Shown: positions 1 through 12,897 of the stretch, one piece after another
Position numbering within the stretch: the stretch's first letter is position 1
How the letters are laid out: every line of letters starts with the position of its first letter
From: Methylibium sp965279545
Lineage (GTDB): Bacteria; Pseudomonadota; Gammaproteobacteria; Burkholderiales; Burkholderiaceae_C
DNA length: 64,000 bases
Assembly: GCF_965279545.1 (NCBI RefSeq)
Contig: NZ_OZ257250.1
Span: forward strand, 2,418,001-2,482,000
Reading direction: 5' to 3'
Notes under the pieces: model-generated
What the model saw: only the letters and a program-made list of their open reading frames with translations
Database searches by the model: none
Told to the model about the DNA's origin: nothing
Position numbers and translations under genes: made by a program

Positions 1-1106
1 ATCGCGCGCCGACCCTTCTCGGGCACCGAATCCGGTTGCAGGCCCTGGGCGCCGAGCCGCGCAACGGCGATCTCGTCGAAGCGGATCTTGGTCAGCGAGG
101 TCGCATGGCCCTCGCCGCGCCGCGGATCGGCGTTGACGATATCGACCAGCTCGCGCACCGTGTGCACGCCGTCGCCGATCACGTGCGGCGGCTCGCGCCG
201 CGCCGCGGCCACCAGCCGGTCGCCGACCACCAGCAGCCGGAAGTCGCTGCCGTGCAGGAACTTCTCGACCATCACCTCGCCGATCTCGGCCGCGGCCTTG
301 TAGGCCACGTCGAGGTGGGCGCGGTCGACGATGTTGACGGTGACGCCCTTGCCCTGGTTGCCGTCCTGCGGCTTCACCACCACCGGCAGACCGATCTCGA
401 CGGCGACCGCCCAGGCCTCGTCGGCGCTGGCCACCGGCCGGCCGATCGGCACCGGCACGCCGGCGGCGCGCAGCAGGGTCTTGGTCAGGTCCTTGTCCTG
501 CGCGATGGCCTCGGACACCGCGCTGGTCGAGTCGACCTCGGCGGCCTGGATGCGCCGCTGCCGCGAGCCCCAGCCGAACTGGACCATGCTGCCCTGGGTC
601 AGGCGGCGGTAAGGGATGCCACGCGCCAGCGCCGCGTCGACGATGGCGCCGGTGCTCGGGCCCAGGCGCAACTCTTCGTCGGTCTCGCGCAGGCGCGTGA
701 TCGCCGCGTCGACATCGAAGCCGCGGCCGTGCAGCGCGGCTTCGATCAGTTCACAAGCGAGCTGGAACGCGAGACGGCCGACCTCCTCCTCGCTGTACTC
801 GACGACCACCTGGTAGACGCCGGGCTCGACGGTCGCCGAGGTGCGGCTGAAGGTCACCGGACAGCCCGCCTGCGCCTGCAGCGCCAGCGTTGCCGCCTCG
901 AGCAGGTGAGCCAGCGAAACCGGCGCGCCATGCGCGGCCGACTTCAGCGCGCCGATACCCGGGAAGAGCGCACGCAGACGCGCTTCCAGGCCGGCGGGAT
1001 CGGCGATCTCGCACTCGGGCGCGGTGCACGAGACGATCGCCTCGATCGCGGTGTGCCGGCTCCACAGATTGGGGCCGCGCAGGGCTCGGATGCGGGAAAC
1101 TTCCAT
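1..1106 (-). CDS. cphA: Cyanophycin synthetase CphA, N-terminal part, cut by window start
   Basis: This is the first 368 codons of a cyanophycin synthetase; the rest lies before base 1. The enzyme polymerises Asp and Arg into the storage polymer cyanophycin in the cytoplasm. The start MEVSRIRALRGPNLWS is the family's typical N terminus. The ATP-grasp glycine-rich loop KPQDGNQGKG sits at about residues 245-254. The C-terminal Mur-ligase-like domain is outside the window, so its integrity cannot be judged. The gene lies 82 bases downstream of a second synthetase on the same strand, the tandem arrangement known in betaproteobacteria, and is probably cotranscribed with it. Confidence 0.93.
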   Translation of the reverse strand, partial: MEVSRIRALRGPNLWSRHTAIEAIVSCTAPECEIADPAGLEARLRALFPGIGALKSAAHGAPVSLAHLLEAATLALQAQAGCPVTFSRTSATVEPGVYQVVVEYSEEEVGRLAFQLACELIEAALHGRGFDVDAAITRLRETDEELRLGPSTGAIVDAALARGIPYRRLTQGSMVQFGWGSRQRRIQAAEVDSTSAVSEAIAQDKDLTKTLLRAAGVPVPIGRPVASADEAWAVAVEIGLPVVVKPQDGNQGKGVTVNIVDRAHLDVAYKAAAEIGEVMVEKFLHGSDFRLLVVGDRLVAAARREPPHVIGDGVHTVRELVDIVNADPRRGEGHATSLTKIRFDEIAVARLGAQGLQPDSVPEKGRRA

Positions 1107-1188
1107 CGTTCTTCTTCTTGATCGTGGTTCCGGGTCGCCGTGGGATCACCGCTCGGGTCGCTTGTCGGGTCGAGGGTGCAGGCGCGCG

Positions 1189-3354
1189 TCAGCGCGCCAC
1201 CTTCAGTTCGGTCTGGAAGGTCTCGATGCCGGCGGCCGTCAGCTCGGGCGCAATCCCCAGCGCCCAGGCGGTGGCGATGGCCGCGAGCATGGTCTCGCGC
1301 GGCACCTGTGCCATGCGGCCGCGCGCGAAATCGGCCCCCAGCGTCTCGACGCCGCCGTTCGCCAGCACCGCACGGCCGCTGCGCACGAACACCGCGCGGC
1401 CACCCTTCGCGCGCAGCGCCTGAATCGCGGGCGCCGCGGCATCGAGGCCATAGAGGATGACCTCGCCATCGCACAGCCCGGCCAGCTCCGCCACGCGCTC
1501 GTCGTCCGCGTTGAGCACCGCGACGCCGTCCGGCAGCACCACGTCGACCTGGGTGCGCAGCACCTTCACCATCTGGTCGGACTCGCGGATGTCGAACTCG
1601 GCCAGCGCCTGGGCACCGTCGAGGTCGGTGACGACGCCGACCTGGCAGCGGTCGTAGGCAAGGCCGTCACGCAGGATGGTCTCGGCACCGTTCTCGATCA
1701 CCGCCACATCGACCTGGCGGTTGATCAGCAGCCGGTGGCCGGCCTCCCAGTGGGCGCAGTCGCCCCGCTCGACATGGCGCCCGCCGAGGAAGAGTCCGTC
1801 GCGGCAGGCCAGGCCGACATGCCGGCCGCTCAGGTGGACCAGCCAGGCCACCAGCCGGGCGATGGTCTGCGTGCCGCGCGTGCCGGCCACACCGACGATC
1901 GGAATGCGTCCGGTCTCGTGCTCGGCAAACAGGTGGTCGATGATGGCCTGCCCGACCGGACGCGGCATGCCCTCGGCCGGCTGCAGGTGCATCAGCAGGC
2001 CCGGTCCGGCATTGACCTCGACGATCGCACCACCCTGCTCGGCCAGCGGGCGCGAGATGTCTTCGGCCACCACGTCGACGCCGGCGATGTCGAGCCCCAC
2101 CACGCGGGCGGCGAGCGACACGATGTGATCGACCTCGGGGTGGACGAGATCGGTGCAGTCGATCGCGACGTTGCCGTTGCGCTGGATCAGCACCCGGCGT
2201 CCGCTGTCCGGCACCGAGGCCGGCGTGAGCCCCTGGCGCTGCAGGTCGGACAGCACCGCGCCGTCGTTGTGGGCCTCGATCAGGCCGAGCGGAAAATCCT
2301 CGTTCGCGCCGCGCCGCGGGTCGGTGTTGATCTGGGTGTCGACCAGCTCGCTCACCGTCGAGCGGCCGTCGCCGGTGACCCAGGCGGTTTCGCCGCGCGC
2401 GGCGGCCACCACCCGGCCGCCGACGACCAGCAGGCGGTGCTCCTGGCCGCGCACATGGCGCTCGACCATCACCTCGCTGCCGTGCAGGTCGGCAAAGGCG
2501 TAGGCCGCCTCGATGTCCTCGCGCGTGCTCAGATCCAGCGTGACGCCACGGCCATGGTTGCCGTCGGTCGGCTTGAGCGCGACCGGCAGGCCGATGTCCT
2601 GCGCTGCGGCCCAGGCGGCCTCGGCGCCGGCAACCACCCCGCCTTCGGGCACCGGCACGCCGCAGGACTTGAGCAGGCGCTTGGTCAGATCCTTGTCGCC
2701 GGCAATGCCTTCGGCGATCGCGCTGGTGCGGTCGGTCTCGGCCGTCCAGATGCGGCGCTGGCGGGCACCGTGGCCGAGTTGCACCAGGTTGCCGTCATTG
2801 AGACGGATGTGCGGGATGCCACGCTCGGTGGCGGCGGCAACGATGGCCGCGGTGCTGGGGCCGAAGTAGGAGTCGTCGACCTGCTCGCGCACCCGCGCCA
2901 CCGCGGCCGGCACGTCGAAGGCTTCGTCGTTGACCGCGGCCATCAGCAGCCGGTGGCCGTCGGCCAGCGCCGCGCGCGCCACCTGCTCGTCGCGGGCGCG
3001 AAACACCATGCGGTAGACGCCCCGCTGCGAGGTACTGCGGGTCTGGCCGAAGCCGGTGGGCATGCCCGCCAGGTTGAGGAGTTCGATCACCACATGCTCC
3101 AGCACGTGGCCGCACCAGGTGCCCTCCTGCAGGCGCTGCAGGAAGCCGCCTCGCTCGCCGACGCCGCAGTGGTGCTCCTGCAGCGCCGGCAGCAGCTTGC
3201 ACAGACGCTCGTTGAAGCCGGGCAGAAGGTGGGAGGGATGGTCTTCCAGCTCGCCGAGGTCGAGCCAGGTTTCCAGCACCGGCCGGTAGGTCCAGACGTT
3301 GGGGCCGCGCAGGTAGTTGATGCGGAGCAGTTGCAGGTCGTTTTTCTTGCTCAT
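1189..3354 (-). CDS. Second cyanophycin synthetase-like protein with altered Mur P-loop
   Basis: A 721-residue homologue of cyanophycin synthetase. It has the N-terminal domain (RINYLRGPNVWTYRP) and an ATP-grasp domain with KPTDGNHGRG at about 261-270. The C-terminal region is Mur-ligase-like. At residues 491-497 the nucleotide-binding loop reads GTRGTQT instead of the usual GTNGKTT, so the P-loop lysine is absent. The protein is also shorter than typical CphA1 (about 870-900 residues). I infer that the Arg-adding site is weak or dead and that the Asp-adding ATP-grasp site is retained, as in CphA2/CphA'-type proteins. The ATG at 3354 gives the family N terminus; a longer upstream reading is unlikely. 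It lies directly upstream of cphA. Confidence 0.88.
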   Translation of the reverse strand: MSKKNDLQLLRINYLRGPNVWTYRPVLETWLDLGELEDHPSHLLPGFNERLCKLLPALQEHHCGVGERGGFLQRLQEGTWCGHVLEHVVIELLNLAGMPTGFGQTRSTSQRGVYRMVFRARDEQVARAALADGHRLLMAAVNDEAFDVPAAVARVREQVDDSYFGPSTAAIVAAATERGIPHIRLNDGNLVQLGHGARQRRIWTAETDRTSAIAEGIAGDKDLTKRLLKSCGVPVPEGGVVAGAEAAWAAAQDIGLPVALKPTDGNHGRGVTLDLSTREDIEAAYAFADLHGSEVMVERHVRGQEHRLLVVGGRVVAAARGETAWVTGDGRSTVSELVDTQINTDPRRGANEDFPLGLIEAHNDGAVLSDLQRQGLTPASVPDSGRRVLIQRNGNVAIDCTDLVHPEVDHIVSLAARVVGLDIAGVDVVAEDISRPLAEQGGAIVEVNAGPGLLMHLQPAEGMPRPVGQAIIDHLFAEHETGRIPIVGVAGTRGTQTIARLVAWLVHLSGRHVGLACRDGLFLGGRHVERGDCAHWEAGHRLLINRQVDVAVIENGAETILRDGLAYDRCQVGVVTDLDGAQALAEFDIRESDQMVKVLRTQVDVVLPDGVAVLNADDERVAELAGLCDGEVILYGLDAAAPAIQALRAKGGRAVFVRSGRAVLANGGVETLGADFARGRMAQVPRETMLAAIATAWALGIAPELTAAGIETFQTELKVAR

Positions 3355-3512
3355 TTTCGGCGGGGACGAGGAGCCCGGGCAGCCCAGGCCCGACGCACGA
3401 TTGTGCGCCCGACGGGCTCCTTGGCACCGCGCTCCGGGCCGCTCTCCATGCGGCACGCAAGCCCCGCTTCGGTGAGAATCTCGGGCCCTTCCGAGGGATT
3501 GAGGGCCGCCTT
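3355..3512. promoter_or_regulatory. Divergent promoter region of the cyanophycin locus
   Basis: These 158 bases separate the two divergent transcription units of the cyanophycin locus, so promoters in both directions should lie here. I see no clear consensus -35/-10 pair. The plus-strand sequence GAGGG at 3501-3505 is a plausible ribosome binding site for a GTG start at 3513. Confidence 0.4.
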
Positions 3513-5882
3513 GTGGGTCTTCGAAAACAATTCAGAATGCATCATCACCATCCAGTCGACGCTCCAACAGCCGGGGAAGCCCCGGCCCGCCTCGCGCTCC
3601 GTTCGCATCTCGCACCCAACGAGAACGTTCTGGCCGTGCTGGAGGTTGACCTGGACCGGCGCCTGCACTTCGCGGCCGGCTTGCTGGCACTGACCGACCG
3701 GCACCTCCTCGCCCGCGAGCCTGGCACCGACGATTGGCGCAACTGGCCGCTGGACGACGGCCTGACGCTGCGCCACGCCGACCATGCCGGCGTCGGCACG
3801 CTGGAGCTGCACGACCTAGCGACGCGGCGGGCCGGCTGGCACTTCACCCTGCGTAACAACGTGCAAGCGCTGCGCCTGCACAAACTGTTCGAGCAGCAGC
3901 AGGCGAGCCGGCGCACCGGCGAGGTGCTCGGCGACGACGGCCTGCTGTGTCCGACCTGCCAGGCGCCCTTGCCGGCCGACAGCGACGAATGCCCGCTGTG
4001 CAGCCGCGAGCAGCACTCACCGCCGTCCACCTGGGTGCTGCTGCGCCTGTGGCGCTTCGCCCGGCCCTACCGCAAGGATCTGTCCATCGGCTTCGCATTG
4101 ACGATGGCCTCCACCGCCGCAACGCTGGTGCCGCCCTACCTGACGATCCCGCTGATGGACGAGGTGCTGATCCCGTTCCAGAACGGCCAGCAGATCGACC
4201 CGATGCTGGTGCTGATGCTGCTGGGCGGCCTGCTGGCGGCGGCACTGGCCGCCTGGGGCCTGAGCTGGGCCCGCACCTACCTGCTGGCACTGGTGTCCGA
4301 GCGCATCGGCGCCGACCTGCGCACCACCACCTTCGAGCACCTGCTGCGCCTGTCGCTCGACTACTTCGGCGGCAAGCGCACCGGCGACCTGATGGCGCGC
4401 ATCGGCTCCGAGACCGACCGCATCTGCGTCTTCCTGTCGCTGCACGCGCTGGACTTCGCGACCGACGTGCTGATGATCGGCATGACGGCGGTGATCCTGG
4501 CCTCGATCAACCCCTGGCTGGCGGTGGTGACGCTGCTGCCGCTGCCCTTCATCGCCTGGATGATCCACCTGGTGCGCGACCGGCTGCGCACCGGCTTCGA
4601 GAAGATCGACCGCGTGTGGTCGGAAGTGACCAACGTGCTGGCCGACACCATCCCCGGCATCCGGGTCGTCAAGGCCTTCGCGCAGGAGCAGCGCGAGGCC
4701 GACCGCTTCCGCGACGCCAACAAGCACAACCTCGCGGTCAACGACCGGCTCAACAAGACCTGGAGCCTGTTCTCGCCCACCGTCTCATTGCTGACCGAGG
4801 TCGGGCTGCTGGTGGTGTGGGCCTTCGGCATCTGGCAGGTGAGCAAGAACCAGATCACCGTCGGCGTGCTGACCGCCTTCATCGCCTACATCGGCCGCTT
4901 CTATGGCCGGCTCGACTCGATGAGCCGCATCGTCTCGGTGACACAGAAGGCCGCCGCCGGCGCCAAGCGCATCTTCGACATCCTCGATCACGTGTCCAAC
5001 GTGCCCGAACCGGCGCAGCCGGTTCCTGTCGGTTCACCGGCGCAGCCGGGGCAGCCCGTCGGCACGCTGCAGGGTCGCATCGAGCTGGCCGACATCGGCT
5101 TTCGCTACGGTTCGCGCACCGTGATCCGCGGCCTGGAACTCGACATCCGCCCCGGCGAGATGATCGGCCTGGTGGGCCACAGTGGTTCCGGCAAGAGCAC
5201 GCTGGTCAACCTGATCTGTCGCTTCTACGACGTGACCGACGGCGCGATCAAGGTCGACGGCATCGACATCCGCCGCTTCGGCGTGGCCGACTACCGGCGC
5301 CACATCGGCCTGGTGCTGCAGGAACCCTTCCTGTTCTTCGGCACGATCGCCGAGAACATCGCCTACGGCAAGCCGGACGCGACGCGCGCGGAGATCGTGG
5401 CCGCCGCACGGGCCGCGCACGCGCACGAGTTCATCCTGCGGCTGCCGCAGGGCTACGACTCGCTGGTCGGCGAGCGCGGTCAGGGGCTGTCGGGCGGCGA
5501 GCGCCAGCGCATCAGCATCGCGCGCGCACTGCTGATCGACCCGCGCATCCTGATCCTCGACGAGGCCACCTCCTCGGTCGACACCGAAACCGAGAAGGAG
5601 ATCCAGAAAGCGCTCGACAACCTCGTGCAGGGCCGCACCACGATCGCCATCGCGCACCGCCTCTCGACGCTGCGCAAGGCCGACCGGCTGGTGGTGATGG
5701 ACCGCGGCCGCATCGTCGAGGTGGGGCCGCACGACGAGCTGATGGCGCAACGCGGCGCCTACTGGCGACTCTACGAGGCGCAACTGCGCCGCGTCGAGGG
5801 CGACGACGGCGAGGCGCTCGAGCAGCCTGCTCCCTCGGCGCTGTCGCCGTCGGCGCACACGCCGCAAGGGGGGCTGGCATGA
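3513..5882 (+). CDS. Cyanophycin-locus ABC transporter, permease fused to ATPase
   Basis: A 789-residue half-transporter. Residues 1 to about 170 form a cytosolic extension containing a four-cysteine zinc-ribbon-like motif (Cys146, 149, 160, 163; CPTCQ...CPLCS). An ABC type-1 transmembrane domain follows (about 175-480), then an ATPase domain with Walker A GHSGSGKS (near 555), signature LSGGERQ and Walker B ILILDEATS (near 680). The family is the exporter type (MsbA/lipid A-like) that recurs beside cyanophycin genes. Substrate is unknown; export or import of a peptide or amino acid is only a guess. GTG at 3513 is chosen for its ribosome binding site; ATG 3537 is an alternative. The stop overlaps the next start (ATGA). 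Confidence 0.85.
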   Translation: MGLRKQFRMHHHHPVDAPTAGEAPARLALRSHLAPNENVLAVLEVDLDRRLHFAAGLLALTDRHLLAREPGTDDWRNWPLDDGLTLRHADHAGVGTLELHDLATRRAGWHFTLRNNVQALRLHKLFEQQQASRRTGEVLGDDGLLCPTCQAPLPADSDECPLCSREQHSPPSTWVLLRLWRFARPYRKDLSIGFALTMASTAATLVPPYLTIPLMDEVLIPFQNGQQIDPMLVLMLLGGLLAAALAAWGLSWARTYLLALVSERIGADLRTTTFEHLLRLSLDYFGGKRTGDLMARIGSETDRICVFLSLHALDFATDVLMIGMTAVILASINPWLAVVTLLPLPFIAWMIHLVRDRLRTGFEKIDRVWSEVTNVLADTIPGIRVVKAFAQEQREADRFRDANKHNLAVNDRLNKTWSLFSPTVSLLTEVGLLVVWAFGIWQVSKNQITVGVLTAFIAYIGRFYGRLDSMSRIVSVTQKAAAGAKRIFDILDHVSNVPEPAQPVPVGSPAQPGQPVGTLQGRIELADIGFRYGSRTVIRGLELDIRPGEMIGLVGHSGSGKSTLVNLICRFYDVTDGAIKVDGIDIRRFGVADYRRHIGLVLQEPFLFFGTIAENIAYGKPDATRAEIVAAARAAHAHEFILRLPQGYDSLVGERGQGLSGGERQRISIARALLIDPRILILDEATSSVDTETEKEIQKALDNLVQGRTTIAIAHRLSTLRKADRLVVMDRGRIVEVGPHDELMAQRGAYWRLYEAQLRRVEGDDGEALEQPAPSALSPSAHTPQGGLA

Positions 5883-6406
5883 GCCCCGCCCGGCCGCCCG
5901 AAGTGGCCCGCACCGAGGTGCGCAGCACCGAAGGTACTCCCATGAGCGCGCTGAACATCGAACGCAACGCCTTCGGTCGGCTCGTGCTGACGACGCCGGA
6001 CGGGGTGCTTCACGACGGCGTGGTGCCGGTGCGGGCCTTCCCGATCGCCGCACCCGACGAGGGCCTGTCGATCGTCGGCACCGACGGGCGCGAATTGCAG
6101 TGGATCGAGCACCTGAGCGCGCTGCCGGCCGGCGCGCGCGCGCTCGTCGAGGAAGAACTCGCAAGCCGCGAGTTCACGCCCGAGATCGAGCAGATCGTGA
6201 GCGTATCGACGTTCTCGACGCCCAGCACCTGGACGGTCCGGACCGATCGCGGCAACACGAGCTTCGTGCTCAAGGGCGAGGAGGACATCCGCCGCCTCGG
6301 CCGCGGCGCCCTGCTGGTCGTCGACAGCCACGGCATCCAGTTCCTCGTGCGCGATCGGCTCGCGCTCGACCGGCGCTCGAAGAAACTGCTGGAACGCTTC
6401 CTCTAG
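5879..6406 (+). CDS. DUF1854 family protein of the cyanophycin locus
   Basis: A 175-residue soluble protein matching the DUF1854 family, which is typically found next to the ABC transporter of cyanophycin loci. Recognisable stretches are FGRLVLTTPDG, GTDGRELQWIEHL and the C-terminal FLVRDRLALDRRSKKLLERF. Function is unknown. It is translationally coupled to the transporter by an ATGA overlap at 5879-5882, with an AAGGGGGG ribosome binding site; ATG 5942 (154 residues) is an alternative start. The coupling suggests that it works with or on the transporter, but this is inference. Confidence 0.82.
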   Translation: MSPARPPEVARTEVRSTEGTPMSALNIERNAFGRLVLTTPDGVLHDGVVPVRAFPIAAPDEGLSIVGTDGRELQWIEHLSALPAGARALVEEELASREFTPEIEQIVSVSTFSTPSTWTVRTDRGNTSFVLKGEEDIRRLGRGALLVVDSHGIQFLVRDRLALDRRSKKLLERFL

Positions 6407-6423
6407 AAAACCCGGCGCCCGGG
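6407..6423 (-). terminator. Probable terminator of the diguanylate cyclase gene
   Basis: On the minus strand a 5-bp hairpin (CCCGG, loop GCG, CCGGG) at 6411-6423 is followed by TTTT. It lies 15 bases after the stop of the GGDEF gene, between convergent genes. The stem is short. Confidence 0.5.
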
Positions 6424-6438
6424 CGGCAGGGACGCGAA

Positions 6439-7464
6439 CTAGCGGTGCTGCAACGAAGGCGCCGTCACGCGATTGCGGCCTTCGCGCTTCGACGTGTACA
6501 AGGCTTCGTCGGCGCGCGTGAACCAGCTCTCGCCGTTGTCGGTCGGCCACAGATCGGCAACGCCGAGCGACACCGTGATCTGGCCGACCTGCTGTTCGCT
6601 GTTGCGGCGGCGGATGCGGCTGCCGGCGATCGCGGTGCGGATGCGCTCGGCCAGTTCGACCGCCCCCTTGAGCGGCGTCGACGGCAGCAGCAGGGCGAAC
6701 TCCTCGCCGCCGATGCGCGCCGCAATGTCATCGATGCGCAGGCTCTCCCTCAGCACGCGCGCCACCGCCATCAGCACCTGATCGCCGAACAGGTGACCGT
6801 GCGTGTCGTTCACCAGCTTGAAGTGGTCGATGTCGACGAGCACCAGCGACATGGCCGACTGGCGATCGGCCAGGAACTTCGCGACGTGCTGCTCGAAGGA
6901 GCGGCGGTTGTGCAGGCCGGTCAGGCTGTCCGACTGCGCTTCGCTGCGCACCGCGGCCACCTCGGCACGCAGCTGTGCGATCTCCTTCTGACTGACATCG
7001 AGCCGGCTCTGGAGCTGGCGCACCGCATCGGTCATCTGGCGCGTGCTGTCGACCACCTCCTGCAGCGCCGTGCTGTCGCGCGCTTCGCGGTCGAGTTCGG
7101 CCTGCCATTGCGACAGCGACTGGTCGAAGGCCGAGGTGCGATCCGTGGCCTCCAGCGCCGACTGCTCCATGCCCTGAAGGATGCGCCGGGCGCTCTCCGC
7201 GACACGCTCCGAGGTCTCGAGTCCCACCGGGGCGACGAACTTCTTGAACAGCCGCGTGACATCCGCTTCGGTCAGCGCCCGGCCATCGGCGGTCAGCCGC
7301 TCGATCTCCGCCTTCAACTCACCGCTTCGCCCTGAAACGCACTCGTACCAGACGGCATAGTTGATCGGGTGCAAGGCCACCGAATGCCTGGCCATCTGTG
7401 GAAGCGCGAGACGCAGAAGTTCGCTGCTCCGCTCGACACTGTCGGGGTAGTTTCCTGAAATCAC
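6439..7464 (-). CDS. GGDEF-domain diguanylate cyclase
   Basis: A 341-residue cytoplasmic protein with an unassigned helical N-terminal domain (HPINYAVWYECVSG), a predicted coiled-coil linker and a C-terminal GGDEF domain. The active-site signature reads RIGGEEF at about residue 250, preceded by DSLTGLHNRRSF and DIDHFKLVND, so the cyclase should make cyclic di-GMP. No inhibitory-site RxxD was identified with certainty. GTG at 7464 gives the usual short N terminus; an ATG at 7566 would add 34 residues that look non-conserved. No transmembrane segment is visible. It is a single-gene unit convergent with the cyanophycin operon. Confidence 0.88.
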   Translation of the reverse strand: MISGNYPDSVERSSELLRLALPQMARHSVALHPINYAVWYECVSGRSGELKAEIERLTADGRALTEADVTRLFKKFVAPVGLETSERVAESARRILQGMEQSALEATDRTSAFDQSLSQWQAELDREARDSTALQEVVDSTRQMTDAVRQLQSRLDVSQKEIAQLRAEVAAVRSEAQSDSLTGLHNRRSFEQHVAKFLADRQSAMSLVLVDIDHFKLVNDTHGHLFGDQVLMAVARVLRESLRIDDIAARIGGEEFALLLPSTPLKGAVELAERIRTAIAGSRIRRRNSEQQVGQITVSLGVADLWPTDNGESWFTRADEALYTSKREGRNRVTAPSLQHR

Positions 7465-7760
7465 TGCGAGCGTTTCTTCTTTGTTGGCCGCCGTGCTTTG
7501 GTTCGCATCGCCGCCCCGCGCGCACTGCACGCCGGCGGACACAACACCGGCCTGGGCGCCGAACAACGTCGGTTCGCCTCCCTCCCGGACCCGTGCTGCA
7601 ACCTCGAGTGCAAGGCTGGCGGCACGGTGCCGGCACTGCCCTCTCGGTTACACGAGTCTACCAAGGCGCGCCGCCAACGCGACGGGAATCCGCCGATAGC
7701 TGGCCCGAGCAGAGCATCCAGGGGCCGCACTGCAAGGACCGGCACGCGATCGCCACGCGC

Positions 7761-8225
<465 letters not shown>

Positions 8226-8232
8226 CGCCACC

Positions 8233-10260
<2,028 letters not shown>

Positions 10261-10280
10261 GCTGTCGTTCCCTCGCCGCG

Positions 10281-11813
<1,533 letters not shown>

Positions 11814-11879
11814 GTCGGTGGTCCTCTCGGCCTAAATGGATGTGTCGGGTGGGACGAAGCAGCGAAAGATTCGCGGGGA

Positions 11880-12893
11880 TCAGTCGGCGAGGTCGAGCAG
11901 CCGGCGCGCTGCGACCGAAGCCGCCAGGCGGCCGGCGCGCACCTCGGCGCTGGTGGCGGCCAGCGCCTCGCGCACGCGTGGGTGGTTGCGAAAGCGCGCC
12001 TTCAGGCCGGTCTCGATGCGCTCCCACATCCAGGCCTGGTCCTGCTGGTGGCGGCGCGCGGCGAGCCGGCCGCTCTGCTTCTGCAGCTCGCGGAAGAGCT
12101 CGACATTGGCCCAGAACTCGGGCAGCCCCGCGCCCTTGAGCGCACTGAGCTGCAGCACCTGCGGATGCCATGACATCGCGTCGTGCGCCGCGCGGTCGGC
12201 GTGGCCGTGTTGCCCCAGCAGCCGCAGTGCCGACGTGATCTGCGCCCGCGCGCGCGTCGCGGCGGCCTCGTCGAGGTCGGCCTTGTTGATCACCACCAGG
12301 TCGGCCAGCTCCATCACGCCCTTCTTGATGGCCTGCAGGTCATCGCCGGCATTGGGCAGCTGCAGCAGCACGAACATGTCGGTCATGCCGGCCACCGCGA
12401 TCTCGCTCTGGCCGACGCCGACGGTCTCCACGATCACCACGTCGTAGCCCGCCGCCTCGGCCACCAGCATGGCCTCGCGCGTCTTCTCGGCCACGCCGCC
12501 CAGCGTGCCCGAGGCCGGGCTGGGGCGGATGTAGGCGCGCTCGTCGACCGACAACCGCTCCATGCGCGTCTTGTCGCCGAGGATGGAGCCGCCCGAGACG
12601 CTGGACGACGGGTCCACCGCCAGCACCGCGACGCGGTGGCCGCGCTCCACCAGGAACAGCCCCAGGCTCTCGATGAAGGTGGACTTGCCGACCCCCGGCA
12701 CGCCCGAGATGCCCAGCCGCAGCGAGCGGCCACTGTGCGGCAGCAGCGTGTTGATCAGTTCGTCGGCGCGCAGCCGGTGGTCCTCGCGCGAGGACTCGAG
12801 CAGCGTGATGGTCTTGGCGATGGCGCGGCGCTGCACCGGCCCGGCCGGGCCGAGCACGCCGTCGATCAGCGTCTGGTCGGGGACGGCAGCCAT
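11880..12893 (-). CDS. meaB: MeaB, G-protein chaperone of methylmalonyl-CoA mutase
   Basis: A 337-residue SIMIBI-class GTPase (MeaB/ArgK family). The P-loop GVPGVGKS is at 64-71, with DPSSSVSGGSILGDKTRM, the switch region ETVGVGQSE and the guanine-specific NKAD. It protects and reloads adenosylcobalamin-dependent methylmalonyl-CoA mutase. The start lies only 4 bases after the mutase stop, so the two are almost certainly cotranscribed and translated together. C-terminal dimerisation helices are present. Confidence 0.94.
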   Translation of the reverse strand: MAAVPDQTLIDGVLGPAGPVQRRAIAKTITLLESSREDHRLRADELINTLLPHSGRSLRLGISGVPGVGKSTFIESLGLFLVERGHRVAVLAVDPSSSVSGGSILGDKTRMERLSVDERAYIRPSPASGTLGGVAEKTREAMLVAEAAGYDVVIVETVGVGQSEIAVAGMTDMFVLLQLPNAGDDLQAIKKGVMELADLVVINKADLDEAAATRARAQITSALRLLGQHGHADRAAHDAMSWHPQVLQLSALKGAGLPEFWANVELFRELQKQSGRLAARRHQQDQAWMWERIETGLKARFRNHPRVREALAATSAEVRAGRLAASVAARRLLDLAD

Positions 12894-12897
12894 CGGC

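Noticed and set aside
1024..3693. An 889-codon open frame on the plus strand opposite the second cyanophycin synthetase
   Set aside because: It is antisense to a clearly homologous gene, and its translation is a His/Ala/Arg-rich shadow produced by GC-rich codon bias.
3947..5878. Long plus-strand frame overlapping the ABC transporter in another frame
   Set aside because: Only the part after 5879 encodes a recognisable protein (DUF1854). The earlier part is a shadow of the transporter and lacks any motif.
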